From Planctomycetota bacterium (GTDB taxonomy: Bacteria; Planctomycetota; UBA1135; GCA-002686595): 64,000 nt of DNA. This document shows, in pieces, positions 16,622 to 24,162 of this stretch (positions are counted from its first letter, which is position 1; every line of letters starts with the position of its first letter). The position numbers and the translations under genes were made by a program. Below the pieces are notes generated by a model. The model was given only the letters and a program-made list of their open reading frames with translations. It did no database searches and was not told the origin of the DNA. The stretch spans positions 149,354 through 213,353 of the forward strand of contig DUBE01000055.1 of NCBI GenBank assembly GCA_012960475.1, written 5' to 3'.

Positions 16622-17254
16622 ATGACCTTACTACAGCAAACCGTAGAACTGCGCGCAGCGGTCCACTTGGACCAGCTGCAGGCTCAGTTCGCCGCCACTT
16701 GCGCGGCGAATTCAGACGGCTACTTCCCCGTGGCCGGAGAGAGCGCTTTTTGGCTGGAGGTGCAGCCCGGCATAGTGATCAATCGAATTCTGGATCAGGC
16801 TCTCAAGGCCTGCGATGTGACCCCCGGTGCTCTGATTACCGAGCGGCACTATGGCACCCTGGAGGTGCACGGCCCGGATCAGGGCCAGGTGCTGCGCGCT
16901 GGCGAGATAATGCTCCTTTCACTGGGGAAGCAAGCGGGGGATCAACTGCCGCCAAAGGTCTTGAACGACGAGATCATTCGTCAGATTTCAGACCATCACG
17001 CCATGCTGATCAATCGCACCCGGGCGGGCATGTTGGTCCTGGGAGGTGACACCCTTTACACCCTGGAAGTGGCCCCTGCAGTGCATGTGACTCTCCTGGC
17101 CAACGAGGCGGAAAAGGCCGCACCCGTGCGCCTGGTGGGCCTTGGAGTCGAAGGAGCCGTGGGCCGTTTGCGCCTCGCCGGCAGCGACGCAGAGATCGAA
17201 GCGGCTGCGGACGCCGTGCGCCTGACCCTGGCGCGGTTGGGGGGCCAAGGCTGA
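16622..17254 (+). CDS. Divergent BMC-like protein of unknown function
   Basis: A 210-residue protein from ATG 16622; a GTG at 16592 would add ten residues, and neither has a clear ribosome binding site. It is not PduL, whose conserved His-rich motifs (SNRHVHL type) are absent. Two stretches resemble the BMC fold. Residues about 50-105 contain VINRILDQALKACDV, then GTLEVHGPDQGQVLRAG. Residues about 150-205 contain PAVHVTLLANEAEKAAPVRLVGLG, then GRLRLAGSDAEIEAAADAV. Both follow the pattern of helix, small-residue strand, glycine turn, strand and Ala-rich helix seen in the neighbouring shell genes. It may be a distant tandem-domain shell or shell-associated protein. The stop overlaps the start of the next gene (TGATG), showing tight coupling to the shell genes. 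This call is inference from visual similarity. Confidence 0.6.
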   Translation: MTLLQQTVELRAAVHLDQLQAQFAATCAANSDGYFPVAGESAFWLEVQPGIVINRILDQALKACDVTPGALITERHYGTLEVHGPDQGQVLRAGEIMLLSLGKQAGDQLPPKVLNDEIIRQISDHHAMLINRTRAGMLVLGGDTLYTLEVAPAVHVTLLANEAEKAAPVRLVGLGVEGAVGRLRLAGSDAEIEAAADAVRLTLARLGGQG

Positions 17255-17637
17255 TGTTCATTGGACGGGTGGTGGGTCAGGTTTGGGCCACGCGCAAGAT
17301 GCGCGATCTCGAGGGCAAGCGCCTGCTTGTGGTGCAACCCCTCGATGATCATGACGAACCGGGCAACAGCAAGGTGGCCCCGGTGGTTTGCGCGGATCCC
17401 CTCGGGGCCAATCAGGGCGAAGCGGTCCTGGTGGCATTTGGAAAGGCTGCTCGGGTGGCCATGGGAGGGGACGGGGACTATGCGCTGGAAGCGGCGGTGG
17501 TGGGGATCGTGGACGATATTGACGCGCCCAATGCACCGGCGTCCTGGCAGGCCTCGACCCATGCGGGGCGGACTGCTGCGCACATGACTGGCAGCGGCAG
17601 CACTGGCCCCGGTCATGCAGGGGAGGCCTCCCCGTGA
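17254..17637 (+). CDS. Microcompartment pentameric vertex protein (BMC-P, EutN/CcmL) 1
   Basis: A 127-residue EutN/CcmL-family protein. The family core (MFIGRVVGQVWATRKMRDLEG, LLVVQPLD, VCADPLGANQGEAVLVAFGKAAR, VVGIVDDI) occupies residues 1-95. A 32-residue Ser/Gly/Ala/His-rich C-terminal tail (residues about 96-127) is longer than in typical EutN. Pentamers of this family close the vertices of the shell. The ATG overlaps the preceding stop, and the stop overlaps the GTG start of the second vertex protein. Confidence 0.95.
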   Translation: MFIGRVVGQVWATRKMRDLEGKRLLVVQPLDDHDEPGNSKVAPVVCADPLGANQGEAVLVAFGKAARVAMGGDGDYALEAAVVGIVDDIDAPNAPASWQASTHAGRTAAHMTGSGSTGPGHAGEASP

Positions 17638-17942
17638 TCATCGGTACCGTAGTTGGCAGCCTTTGGGCCACGGTCAAAGATCCCAGCCTGGAGGGACTGC
17701 GCTTCCTTGTGGTCAGGCCTCTCGATGCCGCAGGAATGGGGACGGCCGAGACCGTGGTTGCCGCTGACCCCCTGGGCGCAGGCATTGGCGAGCGCGTGTT
17801 GGTGGCCTATGGCCGGGCTGCGCGTCATGCCATCGGCCGTGGCCATGACATTGGCTTTCAATCAGCGGTGGTCGGCATTGTCGATCGCTGTGAACTCCAG
17901 GACCGCACTATACATTCCCACGAAGACGACGACACGGTCTAG
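17634..17942 (+). CDS. Microcompartment pentameric vertex protein (BMC-P, EutN/CcmL) 2
   Basis: A 102-residue EutN/CcmL protein. It starts with GTG 17634 inside the end of the previous gene (GTGA overlap). The core (IIGTVVGSLWATVKDPSLEG, FLVVRPLD, VAADPLGAGIGERVLVAYGRAAR, VVGIVDR) is complete. The short C terminus is acidic and His-rich (HSHEDDD). Paralogous to the neighbour at 17254; two vertex proteins in one operon are common in metabolosome loci. Confidence 0.95.
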   Translation: MIIGTVVGSLWATVKDPSLEGLRFLVVRPLDAAGMGTAETVVAADPLGAGIGERVLVAYGRAARHAIGRGHDIGFQSAVVGIVDRCELQDRTIHSHEDDDTV

Positions 17943-17978
17943 AAGCAAGACCCCAGCAACTCCAAAGAGGAGCGAAAC

Positions 17979-18575
17979 ATGACTCGAAGTGATCATAACC
18001 CTGAAATGCGCAGCGATGTGACCATGGGCCCTGCAATTGGGCTCTTGGAGCTTGGCAGTGTGGCGCGCGGAATCGAAACAGTAGACGCCATCTTGTGGGA
18101 GGCCAAGATCGAATTACTCTTTGCCTCCTCGGTGCAGCCGGGCAAGTACGCCATGCTCTTCAGTGGCTCGGTGGACGATCTGCAGGCTGCTCTTCGGCGT
18201 GGAGCCGAAAAGGCAGGCGGCGACTTGATTGACCGCCTGTTGATTCCTCAGATCCATCCCCAGGTGGAAGACGGGCTGCGCCGTCGCGATGGCCAAATCG
18301 AAGGCACTCTGGATGCCCTCGGGGTGATCGAGACCACTAGCATCGCTGCGGCGATTCTGGCGGCGGATGCGGCTCTCAAGCAGTCGGCGGTGGACCTTTT
18401 GGAATTGCGCATCGCCAATGGACTTGGGGGGCGCAGCTACCTGAGCGTCACAGGCGAGGTCAGCGATGTGCGCTCGGCGGTCCTGTCGGGATCCAAGAGT
18501 GCCGAGACCTCTGGCATGTTGTTGCGCCAGGTTGTGATTTCACGTCCGCATCCGGATCTTTCCCGTCATCTGTAG
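17979..18575 (+). CDS. Microcompartment tandem-domain shell protein (BMC-T)
   Basis: A 198-residue protein with two BMC domains. Domain 1 (about 15-105) has AIGLLELGSVARGIETVDAIL and LFSGSVDDLQAAL. Domain 2 (about 108-198) has ALGVIETTSIAAAILAADAAL, SVTGEVSDVRSAV and the terminal RPHPDLSRHL. Such proteins trimerise into pseudohexamers and often carry a larger, gated or cofactor-bearing central pore. I see no cysteine at the pore position used for an iron-sulfur cluster in PduT. Strong ribosome binding site AAAGAGGAG at 17964-17972 before ATG 17979. Confidence 0.94.
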   Translation: MTRSDHNPEMRSDVTMGPAIGLLELGSVARGIETVDAILWEAKIELLFASSVQPGKYAMLFSGSVDDLQAALRRGAEKAGGDLIDRLLIPQIHPQVEDGLRRRDGQIEGTLDALGVIETTSIAAAILAADAALKQSAVDLLELRIANGLGGRSYLSVTGEVSDVRSAVLSGSKSAETSGMLLRQVVISRPHPDLSRHL

Positions 18576-18593
18576 GCCCTGATCCTTCTTCAA

Positions 18594-18899
18594 GTGGCTG
18601 GCCCGCAACTAGTAACAGAAAGTGATGTTCTGGCCATGCCAGCCGGGACGCGTATTCTGTTGTCGACCAGGCGCATCGCCACTCCGGCGGCCTTGGACGC
18701 GGCTTTTCGACGGCGCATTGATGTGGTCTACGAGGAGCCCGGTGCAGCTGGTCCTGCGCGCGTCAATGCCGTCACCGACAGCTCCCTCTTGAGTAAACTG
18801 CGCGCCAGGGACGGCACCTATGTAGTCGTGGTCAAGAACGGTCAGTTGACCATTTCTACCATCGGAGCCGAGGGACCCAAGCCCTTCGCGCAGACTTGA
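18594..18899 (+). CDS. Small protein with EutQ-like N-terminal module
   Basis: A 101-residue protein starting at GTG 18594, 18 bases after the BMC-T stop. The N-terminal 45 residues (LVTESDVLAMPAG, then RIATPAALDAAFRRRIDVVY) match the next gene's N terminus (FITAEDIRRVGSG, VVTPQALEAARAVGVVL). They also match the pattern I know from EutQ: I-T-x-x-D-I-R, a short basic strand, then I/V-T-P-x-A-x-x-x-A-x-x-x-G/I. The remaining residues (SSLLSKLRARDGTYVVVVKNGQLTI) form a small alpha/beta piece. No catalytic motif is visible. It is probably a shell-associated or adaptor protein; the function is unknown. Confidence 0.7.
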   Translation: MAGPQLVTESDVLAMPAGTRILLSTRRIATPAALDAAFRRRIDVVYEEPGAAGPARVNAVTDSSLLSKLRARDGTYVVVVKNGQLTISTIGAEGPKPFAQT

Positions 18900-18961
18900 C
18901 CCACCCGTCACCGAGCCTCGCGTAATCAATCACGGCCCCCCCCTCTACCCAGCAACCTTCC

Positions 18962-19471
18962 ATGCCCCGCCGATTCATCACTGCCGAAGACATCCGCCGC
19001 GTTGGCAGCGGCGAGCTCGTCGTGGAGCCCCAGACGGTGGTCACGCCCCAGGCCCTTGAAGCCGCGCGTGCTGTCGGAGTCGTGCTCAAGGGGGCCAACG
19101 GTAGCGCCTTCGAACAGTCTGCGCCCGATCGCGGCCCGGACGCTGTTCGAGCCGAACACTCGATGCCTCTGATGCCAGAGCCTGAGGCCGACGAGCCCGG
19201 CGGCACCGGCGTGATGGTGGTGGTCGTGGGCCGCAACCGAACTGGAGTGCTGGCAGAAATCACCTCGGCCATCGCCCAGAACGGTGGCAATGTGCGCGAC
19301 ATCAGCCAGCGTTCAGTGGAGGATTATTTTCATCTTGTGCTGACCGTGGGCCTCGAGCACGCCGGTCAGTTCAAGCCTCTCAAGGAGGTTCTCGACTGCT
19401 TGGGCGGAGACCAGGACTTTGTGGCTCGTGTGATGCACGAGCGCGTTTTTCGTTACATGCACCGGGTATAG
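18962..19471 (+). CDS. ACT-domain protein (UPF0237 type) with EutQ-like N-terminal module
   Basis: A 169-residue fusion. Residues 1-45 are a EutQ-like module (FITAEDIRRVGSG and VVTPQALEAARAVGVV). Residues about 46-80 are an acidic, Pro-rich linker. Residues 81-169 are a UPF0237-type ACT domain (MVVVVGRNRTGVLAEITSAIAQNG, DISQRSVEDYFHLVLTV, and the diagnostic end HERVFRYMHRV). Stand-alone UPF0237 proteins are about 90 residues long and usually precede a UPF0210 gene, exactly as here, with 18 bases between the genes. ACT domains bind amino acids or other small ligands and often regulate an enzyme. The added N-terminal module suggests this copy is directed to the microcompartment. No clear ribosome binding site precedes ATG 18962. 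Confidence 0.88.
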   Translation: MPRRFITAEDIRRVGSGELVVEPQTVVTPQALEAARAVGVVLKGANGSAFEQSAPDRGPDAVRAEHSMPLMPEPEADEPGGTGVMVVVVGRNRTGVLAEITSAIAQNGGNVRDISQRSVEDYFHLVLTVGLEHAGQFKPLKEVLDCLGGDQDFVARVMHERVFRYMHRV

Positions 19472-19489
19472 CCCCAACAACACAGCCCC

Positions 19490-20854
19490 GTGGCCTTTTC
19501 CGACACCGAAATCCTAGAAACCCTGCGCATGGTAGAGCTGGAAACGCTCGATGTGCGCACCACGACTCTGGGGATCAGCCTGTTGGATTGCGCGGACCCG
19601 GACCTGGAGAGCACCTGCGAAAAAATCTACGCCAAGATTGTTCACCACGGCAAAGACCTGGTAGCTGTGGCGGACTCGATCGCCACGGACTACGGGGTGC
19701 CGATTGTCAACAAGCGTATCGCGGTGACTCCGATTTCTCTGGTGGCGGCAGCCAGTGGAGCTAATTGTCTCGTGCCTCTGGCCCGCGCCATGGATGCGGC
19801 GGCAGGAGAGGTCGGAGTTGACTTCATTGGTGGCTTTTCCGCTTATGTGTACAAGGGCTTCACCCGCGCGGACGAGGCCCTTTTTCGTTCGATCCCCGAA
19901 GCCCTGGAGGTCACCAAGCGCGTCTGTTCCTCGGTTGCTCTTGGTACTACCAAGGCCGGCATCAATATGGATGCAGTGTCTGAGTTCAGCAAACTGGTAC
20001 TTGACACGGCTCAGCGCACGGCGAGCACGGGAGGACTAGGCTGCGCCAAGTTGGTCTGTTTCATGAACCCGGTGGAGGACAACCCCTTCGTCGCTGGAGC
20101 GCACCTTGGAATCGGCGAGCCCGAAACCGTGATCAATGTGGGGGTCAGTGGCCCTGGTGTGGTGCGTTCAGCCCTGGAACGCTTGGGCCCGGATACCGAT
20201 CTTCTGGCGGTTTACGAGACCATCAAGCGCACAGCTTTCAAGATAACTCGGGTGGGGGAGTTGGTGGGCCGTGAGGCGGCACGCCGCATGAACACCACCT
20301 TTGGTATTGTTGATGTTTCCCTCGCGCCCACTCCGGCGGTGGGAGATTCCATCGCGGACATCCTGGAGTTGATCGGAGTGGACAAGGCCGGTGCCCCCGG
20401 TACGACGGCGGCCTTGGCCATGTTGACCGATGCAGTCAAGAAGGGTGGCGCCATGGCGAGTTCTTGCATGGGCGGTTTGTCCGGTGCTTTTATTCCGGTT
20501 TCCGAAGATCAGGGCATGATCGATGCGGTGGCGGCGGGGGCATTGAGTTTGGCAAAGCTGGAGGCCATGACTGCGGTGTGTTCGGTTGGCCTCGACATGG
20601 TGGCAGTTCCCGGTGACATTTCGGCTGCGACTTTGACTGGCATCATCGCCGACGAATTGGCTATTGGCATGGTCAACACCAAGACCACCGCCGTTCGCAT
20701 CATCCCCGTGCCAGGTAAGGGGCCCGGTGAAACAGTTGAGTGGGGAGGTCTCTTGGGCACGGCAATTGTGCAGGATCCGGGGCCTTTCTCATGCGACCTC
20801 CTGCACCGGCGGGGTGGAAGGATTCCAGCGCCTCTGCAGAGTTACAAGAACTGA
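19490..20854 (+). CDS. UPF0210 (DUF711) family protein
   Basis: A 454-residue protein of the UPF0210 family, normal length, starting at GTG 19490. Recognisable segments are [124 protein letters not shown] and [19 protein letters not shown]. The enzymatic activity of the family is, to my knowledge, not established; its known structure has been grouped with the pyruvate formate-lyase-like barrel fold. I see no C-terminal glycyl radical motif. Its place as last gene of the microcompartment operon makes it a candidate for the missing signature enzyme. The residue pattern is intact, so it is probably functional. Confidence 0.9.
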   Translation: MAFSDTEILETLRMVELETLDVRTTTLGISLLDCADPDLESTCEKIYAKIVHHGKDLVAVADSIATDYGVPIVNKRIAVTPISLVAAASGANCLVPLARAMDAAAGEVGVDFIGGFSAYVYKGFTRADEALFRSIPEALEVTKRVCSSVALGTTKAGINMDAVSEFSKLVLDTAQRTASTGGLGCAKLVCFMNPVEDNPFVAGAHLGIGEPETVINVGVSGPGVVRSALERLGPDTDLLAVYETIKRTAFKITRVGELVGREAARRMNTTFGIVDVSLAPTPAVGDSIADILELIGVDKAGAPGTTAALAMLTDAVKKGGAMASSCMGGLSGAFIPVSEDQGMIDAVAAGALSLAKLEAMTAVCSVGLDMVAVPGDISAATLTGIIADELAIGMVNTKTTAVRIIPVPGKGPGETVEWGGLLGTAIVQDPGPFSCDLLHRRGGRIPAPLQSYKN

Positions 20855-20866
20855 CCCGGCGACTGA

Positions 20867-22150
20867 ATGGCCCCCTGGAAGCGCACCTTTCGCGTCATTT
20901 GGCTCGCAAACCTGATCACCTCGATCGGGATGATGAGTTTCTTGCCTTTCTTCCCCAGCTTGCTGGAGGAGTTGGGTGTCCAGGGCGAAGCGTCCGTGCG
21001 GCTCTGGGCTGGAGTGCTCTTTGGCGCTGCCCCACTGGCGGCGACTTTGATGTCGCCGATCTGGGGCGCCCTTGGCGATCGGCTTGGGCGCAAATTGATG
21101 ATCTGCCGCGCCATGCTCGCGATTGCGATCTTTGTGGGGGGCATGGCTTTTGCACAGGGGCCTTGGACGCTGTTGGCATTGCGTTTGGGTCAGGGCCTGT
21201 TCAGTGGGTTCATTCCACCCGGAATTACTTTGGTCAGCGTCCAGGCCCCTGCAGATCGGCAGGCGCGGGTGACCGGGCAACTGTCTACTTCTCTTGCCCT
21301 GGGCAGCATGATTGGCCCCCTGCTGGGAGGTTGGTTGTCCGTGGTCTTGGGTGGGCATCAAGCGGTGTTCTTGGTGGTTGGAGGTGCGGCCTTTTGCTCC
21401 GCGGTCCTGGTTTGGTTTGTAGCCCATGAGGACCTGGCAGCGCACGGGGCCCAGGACACCGCTCCCGGTCGGGCGGTGAGCCATGCTCTCAGCAAGTTGA
21501 AGTCGGATGTGCGCTCGGTCCTGATCCGCCCCGCCTTGCGAGCTACAGCGTTTTTGGTGTTCGCGGTGCAGTTTGGGCTCGGATGTTCGAATCCCCTGCT
21601 GGAACGTCTGGTGGCTCAGTTGCTGCAAAACGATTCTGGTGGACGAGTGATGGAACTGCTTGCATTCCTGCCTCTGCCTCAAGGTGGAGGGGACTCGTCT
21701 GTGACTCTTGCCACGGCGGTGGCCTTCGGAGGCATGGCCTTTGCGAACCTGCTGTGCTTGTCTCCCTGGGGACGCCGCGGGGACCGGGTCGGTTATCAAA
21801 GAGCCATGGGCGAGTCCGCAGCCCTCTCGGTTCTTGCTATTGCGATCCAGGCCAGCGCTACCAGCTATGGCGCTTTGTTGGCTGGGCGCTTGTTGCTGGG
21901 AGCAGCGGTGGCGGGGATTGGGCCCTTGGCTTTTGGCCTAGCCGCCGGCGAAGTGGAAGCGGGTCGCCGCGGAGGCGCCTTTGGGGTGGTCTTCAGCGCG
22001 CGCACCGCAGCTGTGGCAGTGGGGGGGGGCATCGGGGGAGGCGTCGGCGCCCTGTTCGGGGTGCGCGCGGCGTTCATCACGGCGGGATTGATCGTGACAA
22101 TTGGGGCGGGTCTGTTTGCTCGCAGTGCGCGTCGGGCTCGGGAGAGTTGA
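20867..22150 (+). CDS. MFS transporter
   Basis: A 427-residue major facilitator with about twelve hydrophobic helices. The cytoplasmic motif-A sequence GALGDRLGRKLM lies between helices 2 and 3 (residues about 66-77), and a partial copy (GRRGDRVGYQRAM) follows in the second half. LRLGQGLFSGFIPPG fits helix 4, and MIGPLLGGWLSVVLG resembles the motif-C region of drug:proton antiporters. The gene starts 12 bases after the UPF0210 stop and is probably cotranscribed with the microcompartment operon. It may therefore import the compartment's substrate or export a product, though efflux of an unrelated compound is also possible. Confidence 0.88.
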   Translation: MAPWKRTFRVIWLANLITSIGMMSFLPFFPSLLEELGVQGEASVRLWAGVLFGAAPLAATLMSPIWGALGDRLGRKLMICRAMLAIAIFVGGMAFAQGPWTLLALRLGQGLFSGFIPPGITLVSVQAPADRQARVTGQLSTSLALGSMIGPLLGGWLSVVLGGHQAVFLVVGGAAFCSAVLVWFVAHEDLAAHGAQDTAPGRAVSHALSKLKSDVRSVLIRPALRATAFLVFAVQFGLGCSNPLLERLVAQLLQNDSGGRVMELLAFLPLPQGGGDSSVTLATAVAFGGMAFANLLCLSPWGRRGDRVGYQRAMGESAALSVLAIAIQASATSYGALLAGRLLLGAAVAGIGPLAFGLAAGEVEAGRRGGAFGVVFSARTAAVAVGGGIGGGVGALFGVRAAFITAGLIVTIGAGLFARSARRARES

Positions 22151-22181
22151 GCGCTTCTGTCGAGTCGCCCCATTACCTCAA

Positions 22182-23099
22182 CTATGCAATGTCCTGCTCT
22201 TCCCTCAGGATTCGCCGTGCGTTGTCAGTGTCTTGTGCAGCGAGCCGTCCCGCGGTCTGGCCCCGGTCCTTGTCTGCGGCGGCGAGAGCGGCGGCCATGA
22301 CTTGTTGCTTGTCGAGCCCTTTGTCAAGAGCTCCGCGCACAGCCTGGCGCATGGCCGCCATCACGCTTTGGTCGCTGGCGATGGCTTCATGGATCTTGTC
22401 GCGACCCAAGTGCATGGGGCCGTGGGAGGGTACCAGTCGTTCGATCTCGTAGCGCTCCACAAGTTCCCGCAGCCCCACCAAGGCCCCTTCAAACATACGC
22501 GCCTCGTGGCGGCAAAAGGGGACACCTGGGGAGACAAGGTAGTCCGCGCTCAAGAGAGTAGCCAGAGCTGGGATGACCACCACGCTGGTGCAGTTGGAGT
22601 GGCCGGGCAAGAAATGCATGCGCACTTCGAGACTGTCTCCAAGCACAAACTGTGCTTCGGTGTCAAACGGGTCAGTGACTTGGGGCCAGGAATACCCCGC
22701 AGGCTCGGCTGCGATCCTCTTTCCCAGGGCCTCCCCCGCGGCCAGGATGCGACCTCGGGCTTCGGGGCCTTTCTCGGCTGCGATGCGTGGCATCCAAGTT
22801 CGCGCGCCCTCAAAAGAGCAACCGCCACGGATGTGGTCATGGTGGGCGTGGGTCAGGATCAGGTGGTTGATTCTGCGCGGCTCGGGAGGTTGCTCGGCTG
22901 TGACGAGCCGAGCGTGCAAGAGGGCGAGTTCCGCTGGCGAGAGCCCGGGATCAACGACCAAAGCCTCGTTCCCGGCAAAGAGACCCACTGAGTTGTAGTT
23001 CCAGGTCGCTGAGCGCAGCACTACCAGGGGATCGGCTGAATTCCCTGCCAGCAGCAGCCGGGCAAAGCGCGGGCCCCGTTTAGATTTGCCAGTCGCCAT
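22182..23099 (-). CDS. Metallo-beta-lactamase-fold hydrolase
   Basis: A 305-residue protein. The frame is open further upstream, but ATG at 23099 is the sensible start, overlapping the end of the upstream gene by 20 bases. The metal-binding motif THAHHDHIRGG (H-x-H-x-D-H) is intact. Later ligands are visible in FLPGHSNCTSVVV and ADYLVSPG, and a final His in VPSHGPMHLG. The N-terminal WNYNSVGLFAGNEALVVDPG is typical of glyoxalase II or hydroxyacylglutathione-hydrolase-like members. The substrate is not predictable. It converges with the MFS transporter gene. Confidence 0.88.
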   Translation of the reverse strand: MATGKSKRGPRFARLLLAGNSADPLVVLRSATWNYNSVGLFAGNEALVVDPGLSPAELALLHARLVTAEQPPEPRRINHLILTHAHHDHIRGGCSFEGARTWMPRIAAEKGPEARGRILAAGEALGKRIAAEPAGYSWPQVTDPFDTEAQFVLGDSLEVRMHFLPGHSNCTSVVVIPALATLLSADYLVSPGVPFCRHEARMFEGALVGLRELVERYEIERLVPSHGPMHLGRDKIHEAIASDQSVMAAMRQAVRGALDKGLDKQQVMAAALAAADKDRGQTAGRLAAQDTDNARRILREEQDIA

Positions 23100-24156
23100 C
23101 GGTGTCCTCGGCGTTCTCTTCAAAACTCCAGGCCTCGCGCACTGCCTCTGTGACGTACTGCTTGATTCGCAGGGGATCGAGACCGCTTGGGCGCATGGCA
23201 TTGGCGGCGTGTTCCATGAACAAGTCCGCTTGTTCGATGCCGAACCAGAGCTCCGGGGAGGGGCTGTTGGTGTCCTGGTGACGCCAGCGAGTCGTGTCCT
23301 CTGGACCGCAGCCCTCTTCCCGGTTCAAATCCGCCGCCAGGGACTCCAGGTCCGGGCGCTCTTGTGCGCTGCGAGTGACCAGATCAAACCAGGAGGCAGT
23401 GGAAAGAAGAAAGCGTGCGCAGGTTCCGGCCTGGCTGGTTCCCAGTACCAGCATGCGATCTGCGGGAGATTCTCTCCAGAGGGCGTGGCGCCCAGGATCG
23501 AAGCAAGCTGCTCCTTTGCGGCTGCTGCTCTGCTCCGACGCCGCCGTCCAAATGCTGTAGTCCAGATGGCCTAGATGATCGTGCACCGCGAGGCCCAGAT
23601 CTTTCCGGTCCCTGTGCCAGGCGTCGAGTTCCGGTTCAAACAGTCCTGCGTCCTGGGCCAGGGTTCCCTCCAGCCAGCGCGGGATGCGTTCAAATGCGTC
23701 CAGGCAGGCGGTCTGGAAACGCTCCAACTCGTTCATTCCATCCAAGTTCAAGTCTGAGCGCTCTGGGTCGGCGAGGTTGCTGATCGCCGCGTCCAACATC
23801 ATGTCCTGATCGGTCTTGGGCCGAAAGAAATCTCCGGCGGCTGCAGCTCCCAGCAAAGCATCCGAGTGGGACAGCGCCCATTCCCCGTGCAGGATCGAGA
23901 GGGCCGCCAGGACACCGTCTGTGTCGTAGTGATTGTTGCCCACCGCCACACAGCCTTCACTCAGCCTGGCCCGCTCTTCCCTTGGAAGAGCGGAGAATCC
24001 AAGCGCTATTCCAGTCGAAAGGTCATGGCGCAGACTGGTCGGCGTTCTGTTCCCGGGCCAATGGGATAGTTCCAAGCCCGGGGCACCGCCGGTTCCATCT
24101 ACGGTGATGATGCGTTCGTCGGGAGCCTCGCTGAAAATCTGGAAGGGCAGTTGCAC
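23080..24156 (-). CDS. Conserved-looking protein with NNHYDTDG motif, unknown function
   Basis: A 358-residue soluble protein with no signal peptide or membrane helix. The most striking segment is VAVGNNHYDTDGVLAAL (residues about 70-86), which resembles the DHH-type D-T-D-G loops of metal-dependent phosphoesterases in character but lacks the rest of that fold's motifs. Acidic and aromatic residues are frequent (WHRDRKDLGLAVHDHLGHLDYSIW). The family name is not clear to me. Its 3' end overlaps the start of the metallo-beta-lactamase-fold hydrolase gene by 20 bases, so the two are translationally coupled and may act on related substrates. The upstream TPR gene ends 6 bases away. Confidence 0.7.
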   Translation of the reverse strand: MQLPFQIFSEAPDERIITVDGTGGAPGLELSHWPGNRTPTSLRHDLSTGIALGFSALPREERARLSEGCVAVGNNHYDTDGVLAALSILHGEWALSHSDALLGAAAAGDFFRPKTDQDMMLDAAISNLADPERSDLNLDGMNELERFQTACLDAFERIPRWLEGTLAQDAGLFEPELDAWHRDRKDLGLAVHDHLGHLDYSIWTAASEQSSSRKGAACFDPGRHALWRESPADRMLVLGTSQAGTCARFLLSTASWFDLVTRSAQERPDLESLAADLNREEGCGPEDTTRWRHQDTNSPSPELWFGIEQADLFMEHAANAMRPSGLDPLRIKQYVTEAVREAWSFEENAEDTDGDWQI

Positions 24157-24162
24157 AACAGC

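Noticed and set aside
16622-17254. PduL phosphotransacylase
   Set aside because: Its position suggested PduL, but the conserved His-rich metal motifs of PduL are absent.
19490-20854. Glycyl radical enzyme activity for the UPF0210 protein
   Set aside because: No C-terminal glycyl radical loop and no activase gene are present, so a radical mechanism cannot be claimed from fold kinship.
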